DNA of 5,663 nt from Pseudomonadota bacterium (GCA_021825225.1 JAKAIH010000014.1:8561-14223), one strand, 5' to 3'. Numbered from the stretch's first letter, positions 1-5,663 are shown. The notes: generated from the letters alone by a model not told the origin. Translations and numbers: made by a program.

Positions 1-146
1 GCCAGATAATCGCTTATCGCCTGAGCGCCGCCCGCGGAAGTCGAGGTGCCGATCACTTTCGCGCCCTGCGCGCCCAAACCCAGTGCGATCGCCCTGCCGA
101 TGCCGCGCGTGGCGCCGCTAACCAATGCAATTTGTCCTTGCAGCAT
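1..146 (-). CDS. fabG: 3-oxoacyl-[ACP] reductase FabG (5' part, cut by window edge)
   Basis: FabG is the cytoplasmic NADPH-dependent reductase that converts 3-oxoacyl-ACP to 3-hydroxyacyl-ACP in each fatty-acid elongation cycle. Only the first 48 or so codons are present. They begin MLQGQIALVSGATRGIG and continue through the first beta-alpha-beta of a Rossmann fold. The GATRGIG stretch is the glycine-rich cofactor loop of short-chain dehydrogenases, and a second strand, AKVIGTSTS, follows as in other FabG proteins. Two in-frame ATGs lie side by side, at 149 and 146. I chose 146 because the strong AAGGAGG site is 7 nt upstream of it, against 4 nt for 149. Use of 149 would give a TGATG overlap with the fabD stop. 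The catalytic Ser-Tyr-Lys residues would lie beyond the left edge. Identity is secure from the sequence together with the upstream fabD and fabH. Confidence 0.95.
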   Translation of the reverse strand, partial: MLQGQIALVSGATRGIGRAIALGLGAQGAKVIGTSTSAGGAQAISDYL

Positions 147-148
147 CA

Positions 149-1084
149 TCACACCTCCTTCGACAGGGCGACGCCCCGCTCGATGCTCGCCTGGTCCGAC
201 AGCGCCAGTGATTCCAGCCTGGAATCGATGCGCTTGCTCATGCCCGCCAGCACCTTGCCCGGGCCGCATTCGGCGACATGCGTGATCCCCTGCGCCGCGA
301 ACGACTGGATGACCTCCACCCAGCGCACCGGATTGTAAGCCTGGCGCACCAGCGCATCCTTGACGCGCGCCGGATCGTCGTAGCTTGCCACATCGACATT
401 GTTGATTACCGGCATGCGCGGGGCGTTGAACACGATGCCCTGCATGTATTGCCGCAGGCGCTCGGCGGCGGGCTGCATCAGCGCCGAATGGAAAGGCGCG
501 CTCACCGGCAGCGGCAGCGCACGCTTGGCGCCCCTGGCCTTGGCTGCGTCGCAGGCGCGCTTGACCGCCGCGGCATGGCCTGCGATCACCACCTGTCCGG
601 GCGAATTGAAATTGACCGCCTGCACCACCTCGCCCTGCGCCGCCTCGGCGCAGGCGGCGCGCGCGCCGTCTTCATCCAGTCCCAGAATCGCGGCCATCGC
701 GCCCTGCCCCTGCGGCACGGCTTCCTGCATCGCCTGGGCGCGAAAACGCACCAGCGGCAGGGCGTCGCGAAACGACAGCACGCCCGCCGCCACCAGCGCG
801 GTGTACTCACCCAGGCTGTGTCCCGCCACCATCGCCGGCTCGGCACCGCCGAGACTGATCCAGGCGCGATAGGCGGCATAGCCGGCCGTGAGCATGACCG
901 GCTGTGTGTTGACCGTCTGATTCAGCTGCTCGGCCGGACCGTCGGCCATCAGCTTGCCCAGATCCTGGCCCAGCGCGTCGGAGGCTTCGGCCAGCACTTC
1001 GCGCACCGCGGCGATATCGCCGTAGGCCTGCATCATGCCCACCGACTGCGAACCCTGCCCGGGAAATACCATTGCGAGTTTCAT
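149..1084 (-). CDS. fabD: Malonyl-CoA:ACP transacylase FabD
   Basis: FabD moves malonyl groups from CoA to acyl carrier protein and so supplies the extender unit for type II fatty-acid synthesis in the cytoplasm. From the ATG at 1084 it has 311 residues (E. coli FabD has 309). It opens [13 protein letters not shown], with Gln10 in the oxyanion-hole GQGSQ motif. The GHSLGEY nucleophile elbow puts the catalytic Ser at residue 90. Arg115 in [10 protein letters not shown] matches the malonyl-carboxylate-binding arginine, His199 in SAPFHSALM is the catalytic histidine, and Gln248 precedes YNPVRW. All key residues are present. A GTG at 1093 would add only MEA and lies within the weak GGAAG region, so I prefer 1084. 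The gene is 58 nt downstream of fabH, and its stop codon abuts the fabG start. Confidence 0.97.
   Translation of the reverse strand: MKLAMVFPGQGSQSVGMMQAYGDIAAVREVLAEASDALGQDLGKLMADGPAEQLNQTVNTQPVMLTAGYAAYRAWISLGGAEPAMVAGHSLGEYTALVAAGVLSFRDALPLVRFRAQAMQEAVPQGQGAMAAILGLDEDGARAACAEAAQGEVVQAVNFNSPGQVVIAGHAAAVKRACDAAKARGAKRALPLPVSAPFHSALMQPAAERLRQYMQGIVFNAPRMPVINNVDVASYDDPARVKDALVRQAYNPVRWVEVIQSFAAQGITHVAECGPGKVLAGMSKRIDSRLESLALSDQASIERGVALSKEV
152..160 (-). promoter_or_regulatory. Shine-Dalgarno site of fabG inside the end of fabD
   Basis: The minus strand reads AAGGAGGTG immediately before the fabD TGA stop. These bases also encode the last three FabD residues, Lys-Glu-Val. The AGGAGG core is 7 nt from the ATG at 146 and 4 nt from the ATG at 149, which favours 146. 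It is the strongest ribosome-binding site in the operon, so fabG is probably translated efficiently in its own right as well as by coupling to fabD. Confidence 0.8.
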
Positions 1085-1142
1085 AGCTTCCACACCATAG
1101 TAATGTCCGATTGCGGATTGAGGCAGCGCGCCCTTGCGACAA

Positions 1143-2102
1143 TTACATCTGCACCAGGACAGCGCCCCAGGTGAAGCCGCCGCCGACGCCCTGCAGCATG
1201 ACCTTCTGCCCGGTCCTGATGCGCCCGTCGCGTATCGCCAGATCGAGCGCCAGCGGCACCGAAGCGGCCGAAGTGTTGCCGTGCCGGTCCACGGTGACGA
1301 TCAGCTTTTCCGGCGGCAGACCCAGGCGCTTCGCCGTCGATTCGAGGATGCGCAGATTCGCCTGATGCGGAATCAGCCAATCGACATCTTCGACCCGCTG
1401 CCCGCATTTCGCCAGGGTTTCGCGCGCCACCTCGTCCAGCACGCGCACGGCAAACTTGAATACTGCCGGGCCGTCCATGCGCAGGAACGGGTCGCCGGTC
1501 ACCTTGCCGCCGCTGATGCTGCCGGGAACCGACAGAATGCCGACATGGCTGCCATCGGCGTGCAGCGCACTCGCCATGATGCCGGGTTTCTCGTCCGCCT
1601 TGAGCACCACCGCCCCGGCGCCGTCGCCGAACAGCACGCAAGTGCCGCGGTCGTTCCAGTCGAGGATGTGCGAAAACACTTCCGCACCCACCACCAGCGC
1701 GCAGCGGTGCTGGCCCGAGCGGATGTACAGGTCGGCCGTAGCCAAGGCATAGATGAAGCCGCTGCATACCGCCTGCAGGTCGAACGCCGGGCAACCCTTG
1801 ATGCCGAGCTTGGCCTGCAGCAGGCAGGCGGTGCTCGGGAAAATATAGTCCGGCGTCGAGGTGGCCAGAATGATGAGGTCGATGTCCTGCGCGGATATGC
1901 CCGCACTGGCGATGGCGGCCTTGCTCGCCTCCAGCGCGAGCGCGCTCGAAGTTTCCCCCTCTTCCGCGATATGCCGCTGGCGGATGCCGGTACGCGAGCG
2001 GATCCACTCGTCCGAAGTATCCATGCGCCGCGCCAGATCGTCGTTGGTCACGACATTGCGCGGCAGATAGCTGCCGCTGCCTATGATTCTGGAATAGATC
2101 AC
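1143..2102 (-). CDS. fabH: Beta-ketoacyl-ACP synthase III FabH
   Basis: FabH condenses acetyl-CoA with malonyl-ACP to begin fatty-acid chains, a main control point of the pathway. The 319-residue product (E. coli 317) has the complete thiolase-fold triad: Cys113 in [12 protein letters not shown], His246 in [11 protein letters not shown] and Asn276 in [10 protein letters not shown]. The N-terminal [11 protein letters not shown] and C-terminal [10 protein letters not shown] motifs are typical of FabH. The reading frame stays open upstream, but the family N-terminus ([13 protein letters not shown]) begins at a GTG whose bases overlap the plsX TGA as GTGA. Starts further upstream would extend deep into plsX. 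GGAAG sits 4 nt, and AAGG 10 nt, before this GTG. A GTG start with a 4-nt overlap implies translation coupled to plsX. The enzyme looks intact. Confidence 0.97.
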   Translation of the reverse strand: MIYSRIIGSGSYLPRNVVTNDDLARRMDTSDEWIRSRTGIRQRHIAEEGETSSALALEASKAAIASAGISAQDIDLIILATSTPDYIFPSTACLLQAKLGIKGCPAFDLQAVCSGFIYALATADLYIRSGQHRCALVVGAEVFSHILDWNDRGTCVLFGDGAGAVVLKADEKPGIMASALHADGSHVGILSVPGSISGGKVTGDPFLRMDGPAVFKFAVRVLDEVARETLAKCGQRVEDVDWLIPHQANLRILESTAKRLGLPPEKLIVTVDRHGNTSAASVPLALDLAIRDGRIRTGQKVMLQGVGGGFTWGAVLVQM

Positions 2103-3124
2103 ACCGCTTCCGCCTTGTAATGTCCGGCTGCCGCCAGACGTTGGGAAATGCGCTGCAGCACACCCTCGCGCACTTCGTCGAATGCCCGCTCGATCGCCTT
2201 CTCGAAGCCGAAACTGTCGGCCGATCCGTGGCTTTTCACCACTATTCCTTTCAGCCCGAGCAGGCTGGCGCCGTTGTAGCGCGCCGGGTCCATCCGGCGC
2301 TTGAACGCGGAAAGAACGGGCGCGGCCAGCATGCCGCACAAATAAGTGAACCAGTTGCGTTTGAATTCATCGGTGAGGAAAGTGCGCAGCATCTTGGCCG
2401 CGCCCTCGGCCGACTTAAGCGCGATATTGCCGACGAAACCGTCGCATACCACCACTTCGGTGGTCCCCTTGAAAATGTCGTCGCCTTCGACGTTGCCGTA
2501 GAAATTGAGGCCGCTCGCGCGCAGCAATTCCGCCGTCTGTTTGACCACGTCGTTGCCCTTGATCGCCTCTTCGCCGATGTTGAGCAAACCGATGCTGGGA
2601 CGATCCTTGTGCTGCATGGCCGACACCAGCATGGCCCCCATGATGGCAAACTGCAGCAGATGCTCCGGCGTGCAATTGACGTTGGCGCCGAGGTCGAGCA
2701 CATACACCTCGCCCTTCATGGTCGGCATGATGCCGGCGATCGCGGGACGGTCTATTCCGGGCAGGGTTTTGAGCACGAAGCGCGAAATCGCCATCAGCGC
2801 GCCGGTATTGCCGGCGCTGACGCATGCGTGGGCCTCGCCGCTCTTGACCAGATCGATGGCAACGCGCATGGAAGAATCCTTCTTCCCGCGCAGCGCCAGG
2901 GCGGGCGCCTCGTCCATTCCAACCGTCTGCGTTGCGTGGTGCAGGCGCAGCTGCGGTCCCGGCGCGGCGTGGTGCGCGCGCAACTCGGCTTCGATCACCG
3001 GCTGCAGGCCGACCAGAATCAGCTTGCTTTGCGGATGGGATTTCTGAAAATTGAGCGCGGCGGGAACGGTCACGCCGGGGCCGTGATCGCCTCCCATGCA
3101 ATCGATGGCTACCGTAGTATCCAT
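2099..3124 (-). CDS. plsX: Phosphate acyltransferase PlsX
   Basis: PlsX converts acyl-ACP and phosphate to acyl-phosphate, the donor used by the membrane acyltransferase PlsY for the first acylation of glycerol-3-phosphate. It is a soluble enzyme that associates with the inner face of the membrane. The 341-residue protein (E. coli about 356) starts [13 protein letters not shown] (Asp8 to Gly17). It carries [10 protein letters not shown] (103-112), LDLGANVNC (143-151), [11 protein letters not shown] (182-192), and the long conserved block [15 protein letters not shown] starting at 219. [16 protein letters not shown] (288-303) closes the core. The ATG at 3124 is fixed by an in-frame TAA directly before it (TAAATG). 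No clear Shine-Dalgarno precedes it, which is unusual here. It follows rpmF after a 90-nt gap and overlaps fabH by 4 nt. Confidence 0.96.
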   Translation of the reverse strand: MDTTVAIDCMGGDHGPGVTVPAALNFQKSHPQSKLILVGLQPVIEAELRAHHAAPGPQLRLHHATQTVGMDEAPALALRGKKDSSMRVAIDLVKSGEAHACVSAGNTGALMAISRFVLKTLPGIDRPAIAGIMPTMKGEVYVLDLGANVNCTPEHLLQFAIMGAMLVSAMQHKDRPSIGLLNIGEEAIKGNDVVKQTAELLRASGLNFYGNVEGDDIFKGTTEVVVCDGFVGNIALKSAEGAAKMLRTFLTDEFKRNWFTYLCGMLAAPVLSAFKRRMDPARYNGASLLGLKGIVVKSHGSADSFGFEKAIERAFDEVREGVLQRISQRLAAAGHYKAEAV

Positions 3125-3156
3125 TTAGTTGTTCGCGGCAGTCAGCGCGGCCATCG

Positions 3157-3175
3157 CCCCGGCTTGCTGCCGGGG
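3157..3175 (-). other. Intercistronic GC-rich hairpin between rpmF and plsX
   Basis: A perfect 7-bp inverted repeat, CCCCGGC / GCCGGGG, encloses a 5-nt loop (AGCAA on the minus strand). It occupies the middle of the 90-nt gap between the rpmF stop and the plsX start. No run of U follows on the minus strand (the bases after it are CGATGGCCGC), so it is not a standard intrinsic terminator. It could stabilise the 3' end of an rpmF message, mark an RNase cleavage site, or attenuate expression between the ribosomal and lipid genes. The structure is plain in the sequence; its role is inference. Confidence 0.55.
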
Positions 3176-3214
3176 GAGCGGGCGCACTAGCCGTTCACGC
3201 TGCGCCTGGCGCGC

Positions 3215-3394
3215 TTATTCGCCTTTGGACTTGACGATTTTCTTGCCACGATAATAGCCGCTGGGGCTGATATGGTGGCGCATATGCACTTCGCCGGTGG
3301 TCGGTTCCACCGCCAGGGGGGGATTGGTCAGAAAATCGTGTGCGCGATGCATACCGCGCTTCGAGGGCGACTTCTTGTTCTGTTGAACTGCCAT
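3215..3394 (-). CDS. rpmF: 50S ribosomal protein L32
   Basis: This short gene encodes L32, a small basic protein of the large ribosomal subunit. Translation of the minus strand gives 59 residues beginning [20 protein letters not shown] and containing [16 protein letters not shown] near the C-terminus. This matches the E. coli L32 pattern (MAVQQNK...SKRGM.R.HD...RHHI...GYYRG.K, 57 residues). It lacks the CxxC zinc knuckles found in some L32 proteins, so it is the zinc-independent type. The ATG at 3394 is preceded at 7 nt by AAGGAG. The gene sits just after yceD and before plsX, the standard order in Proteobacteria. Identity is secure. Confidence 0.97.
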   Translation of the reverse strand: MAVQQNKKSPSKRGMHRAHDFLTNPPLAVEPTTGEVHMRHHISPSGYYRGKKIVKSKGE

Positions 3395-3401
3395 GTCAAT
3401 A

Positions 3402-3407
3402 CTCCTT
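3402..3407 (-). promoter_or_regulatory. Shine-Dalgarno site of rpmF overlapping the yceD stop
   Basis: The minus strand reads TAAGGAG, in which TAA is the yceD stop codon and AAGGAG is the ribosome-binding site of rpmF, 7 nt from its ATG. A ribosome ending yceD therefore covers the rpmF initiation region. This suggests that the two genes are translationally linked. Confidence 0.8.
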
Positions 3408-3888
3408 ACTTGTTCAATTTTTTCAGCGCGGCGAGCGCCTGAAAAGCCGAGGGCTCAGCGCCCCCTTTCGCTCCTGCTGCTGCCTGGCATTGCTCATGCC
3501 TGGGCACCATGGGCAAGGCCAATATAAGCTCATCTTCCACCAAAACCGCGACGTTCATGTCGCGGCCGGCCAGCACGCGATCCACGTCGTCGTCCGCCGC
3601 CAGCATCTCAGCTTCGCTGGCAGCGAGTTCCAGCAGCACCTCAAACCGCAGCGGATATTCCACCCCGCCGAGACAGCGCTGGCACTCGAGGCGCACGCCC
3701 GCGTTCACCTCAAGCCTGAGTTCGGGCTTGCCCCGCTCGTTGATTTGGCCCGTCAGCACGAAGTCGAGGACCAAATCCGAACAGCCGGATTGGACGAGCC
3801 GCGGCATGGAATCCAAGCCTAGCCGCCCCTTGAGCACTCCTGCAGTACGGGCAAACGCCAGGCCGTCGATGGCCGCCGGTTGCAACAT
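3406..3888 (-). CDS. yceD: YceD / DUF177 family protein (23S rRNA accumulation protein)
   Basis: This is a 160-residue member of the DUF177 family (E. coli YceD is 173). The diagnostic elements are present: LECQRCL with Cys69 and Cys72, then [18 protein letters not shown] (117-134) with His131 and Cys134, and a short basic tail, [10 protein letters not shown]. The two Cys of CxxC plus His131/Cys134 could bind a metal, but this is inference. Family members are linked to 23S rRNA accumulation, and the invariant position before rpmF supports a role in large-subunit biogenesis; the molecular activity is not settled. The ATG at 3888 puts LECQRC close to its position in E. coli YceD. No Shine-Dalgarno is visible, and the promoter lies so close that the mRNA may be leaderless. 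This is the first gene of the rpmF-plsX-fab operon. Confidence 0.93.
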   Translation of the reverse strand: MLQPAAIDGLAFARTAGVLKGRLGLDSMPRLVQSGCSDLVLDFVLTGQINERGKPELRLEVNAGVRLECQRCLGGVEYPLRFEVLLELAASEAEMLAADDDVDRVLAGRDMNVAVLVEDELILALPMVPRHEQCQAAAGAKGGAEPSAFQALAALKKLNK

Positions 3889-3906
3889 AGGCGCGCATGA
3901 TATTAT
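3880..3906 (+). promoter_or_regulatory. Possible weak divergent promoter for the plus-strand genes
   Basis: The plus strand has TTGCAA (3880-3885) and TATTAT (3901-3906, one mismatch from TATAAT) separated by 15 nt, which is shorter than ideal. A start near 3913 would leave a 25-nt leader containing the AAAGGAAA site before the gene at 3938. The -10 box overlaps that of the opposing yceD promoter. The match is modest, so this is tentative. Confidence 0.3.
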
Positions 3907-3925
3907 TTTTGCCCCCTACTGTCAA
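3897..3925 (-). promoter_or_regulatory. Sigma-70-type promoter of the yceD-rpmF-plsX-fab operon
   Basis: On the minus strand a perfect TTGACA (3925-3920) is followed after exactly 17 nt by TATCAT (3902-3897), one mismatch from TATAAT. It sits in the only AT-rich gap of the window, just upstream of yceD. Transcription would be expected to begin about 7 nt beyond the -10 box, near 3890-3889. That is within a base or two of the yceD ATG at 3888. It is the best promoter in the window and probably drives the whole minus-strand operon. Confidence 0.75.
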
Positions 3926-3931
3926 AGGAAA
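3924..3931 (+). promoter_or_regulatory. Shine-Dalgarno site that points to the ATT start at 3938
   Basis: AAAGGAAA lies 8 nt (counted from AGGA) before an in-frame ATT at 3938-3940. No other in-frame ATG, GTG or TTG lies at a suitable distance; the TTG at 3950 is about 20 nt away. The site therefore decides the start of the downstream gene. It directly abuts the -35 box of the opposing promoter. Confidence 0.55.
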
Positions 3932-3937
3932 AACAAA

Positions 3938-4381
3938 ATTTTCAACACCTTGCTGAAGCTTTGTCTGCTGTGGGCCTGGCTCGCTTGCGCGCACGCCCAA
4001 GTCTACAAATGGGTGGACGAAAAGGGTACGACCCATTATGGCGAGCGTCCACCTCAGGGCAGGAAAGCGCAGGAGGTGGGACAGCGCCTCGCCAACCCTG
4101 CTCCGGCGCCCGGTAAAGCATCCCGCCCGGACTGGAAGGAAAAGGACCTGGAATTCCGCGGCCGGCGCATCGAAGCCGAGCAGGCGGAGGCCAAGCAAAA
4201 ACAACAGGAGGCGGCGAATCTCCAGGCATGCAACCAGGCGCGCGATCACCTGGCGCAGATGAAGACGGCGCGGCGCTTGTACCGGCTGAACGAAAAAGGC
4301 GAACGCGTCTACGAAAGCGACGAGGAACGCCAGGCCTCGGTCGCGCAACTCGAGGCGGCGGTCGCCCAGCGCTGCCGTTAG
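3938..4381 (+). CDS. DUF4124 domain-containing secreted protein, probable ATT start
   Basis: From ATT at 3938 the gene encodes 147 residues. Residues 1-20 form a signal peptide: Lys7, a hydrophobic core LCLLWAWLAC, then AHA before Gln21, a type I cleavage site. Residues 21-39 (QVYKWVDEKGTTHYGERPP) are the DUF4124 motif found at the mature N-terminus of many proteobacterial envelope proteins. A Pro/Ala-rich linker (52-65) leads to a charged, probably coiled-coil region rich in Glu, Lys and Gln (about 66-95). The C-terminal part has Cys98, YRLNEKGERVYESDEER (115-131) and Cys146; the two cysteines could form a disulfide in the periplasm. The molecular function is unknown. The start is uncertain: alternatives are TTG at 3950 (no Shine-Dalgarno in range) and ATG at 3869 (inside antisense yceD, giving an overlong n-region). 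It diverges from yceD and precedes maf by 52 nt. Confidence 0.8.
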   Translation: MFNTLLKLCLLWAWLACAHAQVYKWVDEKGTTHYGERPPQGRKAQEVGQRLANPAPAPGKASRPDWKEKDLEFRGRRIEAEQAEAKQKQQEAANLQACNQARDHLAQMKTARRLYRLNEKGERVYESDEERQASVAQLEAAVAQRCR

Positions 4382-4433
4382 CGCCATACTTCCGCCGCCC
4401 TGGGTCCAAATACGTGGTTAAATGCGCTCCCTT

Positions 4434-5024
4434 ATGAATACCGCTACAGCTCAAATCGTTCTGGCCTCGACCTCGAAGTACCGGCGTGAATTGCTTGCCC
4501 GGCTGGGGCTCCCGTTCGAAGTCGCCTCGCCGCAGGTGGACGAAACCGCTCTGCCGGATGAAGCGCCGCATGACACCGCGCGGCGCCTGGCCGAAGCCAA
4601 GGCACGGGCGGTTGCGGCACGCTTTCCCCGGGCCGTGATCATCGGTTCCGACCAGGTCGCAGTACTCGAGGGCGTGCACCTGGGCAAGCCCGGGAATCAC
4701 GCCAACGCACTGCGCCAGCTCAGGGCGATGCGCGGCAAGGAAGTCGTGTTCCACACGGCACTATGCCTGCATGACGCCGCCAGCGGACGCACGCAGACGC
4801 GGGTGGTGCCCTTTTGCGTGCGCTTTCGCGATTACAGCGACGCCCAGATCGAGCGTTATCTGCAACGCGAGCAGCCCTACGACTGCGCCGGCAGCGCCCG
4901 CTGCGAAGGTCTGGGCATCGCATTGATCGCCGAAATGCGTGGCGACGATCCCAACGCCCTGATCGGACTGCCCCTGATCGCGCTTACCGAAATGCTGGCA
5001 GCGCAGGGCGTGAACGTAATCTAG
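4434..5024 (+). CDS. Maf/YceF family nucleoside triphosphate pyrophosphatase (7-methyl-GTP type)
   Basis: Maf proteins are house-cleaning pyrophosphatases that hydrolyse non-canonical or modified nucleoside triphosphates to monophosphates. The 196-residue product (E. coli YceF 194) has the N-terminal [12 protein letters not shown] motif (Ser12, Arg17, Arg18), VDET (35-38), the catalytic-loop GSDQV with Asp73, and [11 protein letters not shown] (100-110). Its C-terminal half, [14 protein letters not shown] then [14 protein letters not shown], follows the YceF subgroup, whose E. coli member prefers 7-methyl-GTP, rather than the YhdE dTTP/UTP subgroup. I chose the ATG at 4434; one at 4422 would add MRSL. 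Neither has a good Shine-Dalgarno. In E. coli, yceF is likewise divergent next to yceD-rpmF-plsX, so the linkage supports the subgroup call. It ends 14 nt before the methyltransferase. Confidence 0.93.
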   Translation: MNTATAQIVLASTSKYRRELLARLGLPFEVASPQVDETALPDEAPHDTARRLAEAKARAVAARFPRAVIIGSDQVAVLEGVHLGKPGNHANALRQLRAMRGKEVVFHTALCLHDAASGRTQTRVVPFCVRFRDYSDAQIERYLQREQPYDCAGSARCEGLGIALIAEMRGDDPNALIGLPLIALTEMLAAQGVNVI

Positions 5025-5038
5025 ACGGCGCCGCCATC

Positions 5039-5663
5039 ATGGGTACCGGCACACTGTATCTCATTCCGACCACGCTGGGCGAGAGTGCGCTTTCAGCGGT
5101 CATACCGCAGGACGTGCAGCAGCGCGTGCGCACGCTCGAGTACTTCGTTGCCGAGAATCCCAAAACCGCGCGCGCCTATCTGAAGCAAACAGGTACGGCG
5201 AAACCGCTGCAGGAATTGCACATCGCCACCCTGGACGAGCATACCCCGGATGCGGCCATTGCCGGCCTCGCGGCGCCGCTGCACGCCGGACACGACCTGG
5301 GTGTGATGTCCGAAGCCGGCTGTCCGGGCGTCGCCGATCCCGGCGCCAAGCTGGTGCTGTATGCGCAGCGGCGCGCCATCAGGGTGGTGCCGCTGGTCGG
5401 CCCCTCCTCCATACTGCTCGCACTCATGGCCTCGGGGCTGAACGGACAGAGCTTCGCCTTTCACGGCTACCTTCCCGTGGCGGATGCCGAGCGCGGAAAA
5501 ACCCTGCGCGAACTGGAAAAGCAATCGCGGCGGCTGAAGCAGACGCAGATCTTCATCGAAACGCCCTATCGCAACGGGAAACTGGTGCAGGGCATTCTTG
5601 AGCATTGCGGCGGAAACACGCTGCTGTGCATCGCGGCCGAAATCAGCCTGGCCGGCGAGGATA
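5039..5663 (+). CDS. RsmI-like SAM-dependent methyltransferase (tetrapyrrole methylase fold), 3' end missing
   Basis: The frame is open from ATG 5039 to the window end (208 codons plus one base). It begins MGTGTLYLIPTTLGE, the first strand of the tetrapyrrole-methylase fold. ENPKTARAYLK (39-49) corresponds to the 'ED/EN...TR' region of RsmI. GVMSEAGCPGVADPGAKLV (88-106) matches the RsmI SDAGTP..SDPG SAM-binding motif, with Glu for Asp and Cys for Thr. PLVGPSSILLALMASGL (118-134) is the second SAM-site block, then FAFHGYLP (139-146) and FIETPYRN (172-179). RsmI 2'-O-methylates C1402 of 16S rRNA, but this sequence belongs to a distinct, shorter subgroup, also seen in Bacteroidetes, whose substrate I do not know to be established. 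It should therefore not be named rsmI. It is probably co-transcribed with maf, 14 nt upstream; no Shine-Dalgarno is evident. Confidence 0.85.
   Translation, partial: MGTGTLYLIPTTLGESALSAVIPQDVQQRVRTLEYFVAENPKTARAYLKQTGTAKPLQELHIATLDEHTPDAAIAGLAAPLHAGHDLGVMSEAGCPGVADPGAKLVLYAQRRAIRVVPLVGPSSILLALMASGLNGQSFAFHGYLPVADAERGKTLRELEKQSRRLKQTQIFIETPYRNGKLVQGILEHCGGNTLLCIAAEISLAGED

Noticed and set aside
1085..1142. Possible internal fabD promoter in the fabH-fabD gap (TACTAT at 1102-1097)
   Set aside because: The -10 match is only 4 of 6, and at 17 nt upstream there is no -35-like sequence (TGCCTC). Nothing else stands out in this 58-nt gap.
1081..2163. Long open frame on the minus strand overlapping fabH (360 codons)
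   Set aside because: It is a +1 shadow of fabH in GC-rich DNA. Its translation is Arg/Gly/Ala-rich low-complexity sequence without family motifs, while fabH has its full catalytic triad.
3157..3175. Intrinsic terminator after rpmF
   Set aside because: The stem is strong, but no U-tract follows on either strand and essential operon genes lie downstream. It is kept only as an intercistronic hairpin.
2120..3190. Long plus-strand open frame antisense to plsX, with similar ones at 278-1174 and 1134-2120 opposite fabD and fabH
   Set aside because: These are antisense shadows produced by GC-biased third codon positions. They encode His/Arg/Gln-rich sequence with no recognisable domain.
3938..4000. 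Lipoprotein signal (Cys17 in WLAC) in the DUF4124 protein
   Set aside because: The residue at -3 is Trp rather than Leu/Val/Ile, and AHA before Gln21 is a good type I signal peptidase site leading directly into the usual DUF4124 start.
4382..4433. Promoter or terminator between the DUF4124 gene and maf
   Set aside because: TGGTTAAAT resembles a weak extended -10, but no -35 lies at a fitting distance and there is no hairpin. Read-through from the upstream gene is the simpler explanation.
3942..4754. Minus-strand open frame opposite the DUF4124 gene and maf, and another at 5093-5605 opposite the methyltransferase
   Set aside because: The plus-strand proteins show clear family motifs through these regions. 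The antisense translations are Arg/Pro-rich or motif-free and have no start context.
1..5663. A defence system, mobile element or novel multi-gene system
   Set aside because: All genes are recognised conserved chromosomal families in their usual order. No repeats, integrase, transposase, toxin-antitoxin pair or compositional break is visible.

Overview
The window is GC-rich and almost fully coding. It looks like a chromosomal housekeeping locus of a betaproteobacterium. The lineage call rests on three points: the gene order yceD-rpmF-plsX-fabH-fabD-fabG, a neighbouring DUF4124 periplasmic protein, and a YceF-type Maf gene followed by a short RsmI-like methylase. A Nitrosomonadales- or Rhodocyclales-like host would fit, but I cannot fix the genus. 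I see no insertion sequence, phage gene, tRNA, rRNA, CRISPR array or sign of recent transfer.

Minus strand, read from about 3925 down to 1: a promoter with a perfect TTGACA -35 box, then yceD (DUF177; 3888-3406), rpmF (ribosomal protein L32; 3394-3215), plsX (3124-2099), fabH (2102-1143), fabD (1084-149) and the first 48 or so codons of fabG, which is cut by the left edge. This is the conserved ribosome/lipid cluster. PlsX makes acyl-phosphate for phospholipid synthesis. FabD charges ACP with malonate, FabH starts fatty-acid chains and FabG performs the first reduction of each cycle. The genes are tightly packed, with GTGA and TGATG junctions and a Shine-Dalgarno sequence built into the preceding stop codon. 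rpmF has only 59 codons and was found by reading the 3125-3405 gap.

Plus strand, from about 3938 to the right edge: a secreted DUF4124 protein (3938-4381) that apparently starts at a rare ATT codon, a Maf/YceF-family nucleotide pyrophosphatase (4434-5024), and a tetrapyrrole-methylase-fold SAM-dependent methyltransferase of the RsmI-like 'SEAGCPGVADPGA' subfamily (5039 to the edge, partial).

The two transcription units diverge from a 49-bp AT-rich gap (3889-3937). That gap holds the most interesting signals: overlapping divergent promoter elements, a predicted (near-)leaderless yceD transcript, and the ATT start. No stretch over 300 bases lacks a gene. I found no previously undescribed multi-gene system; the findings concern translation starts, intercistronic structure and one poorly characterised methyltransferase subfamily.
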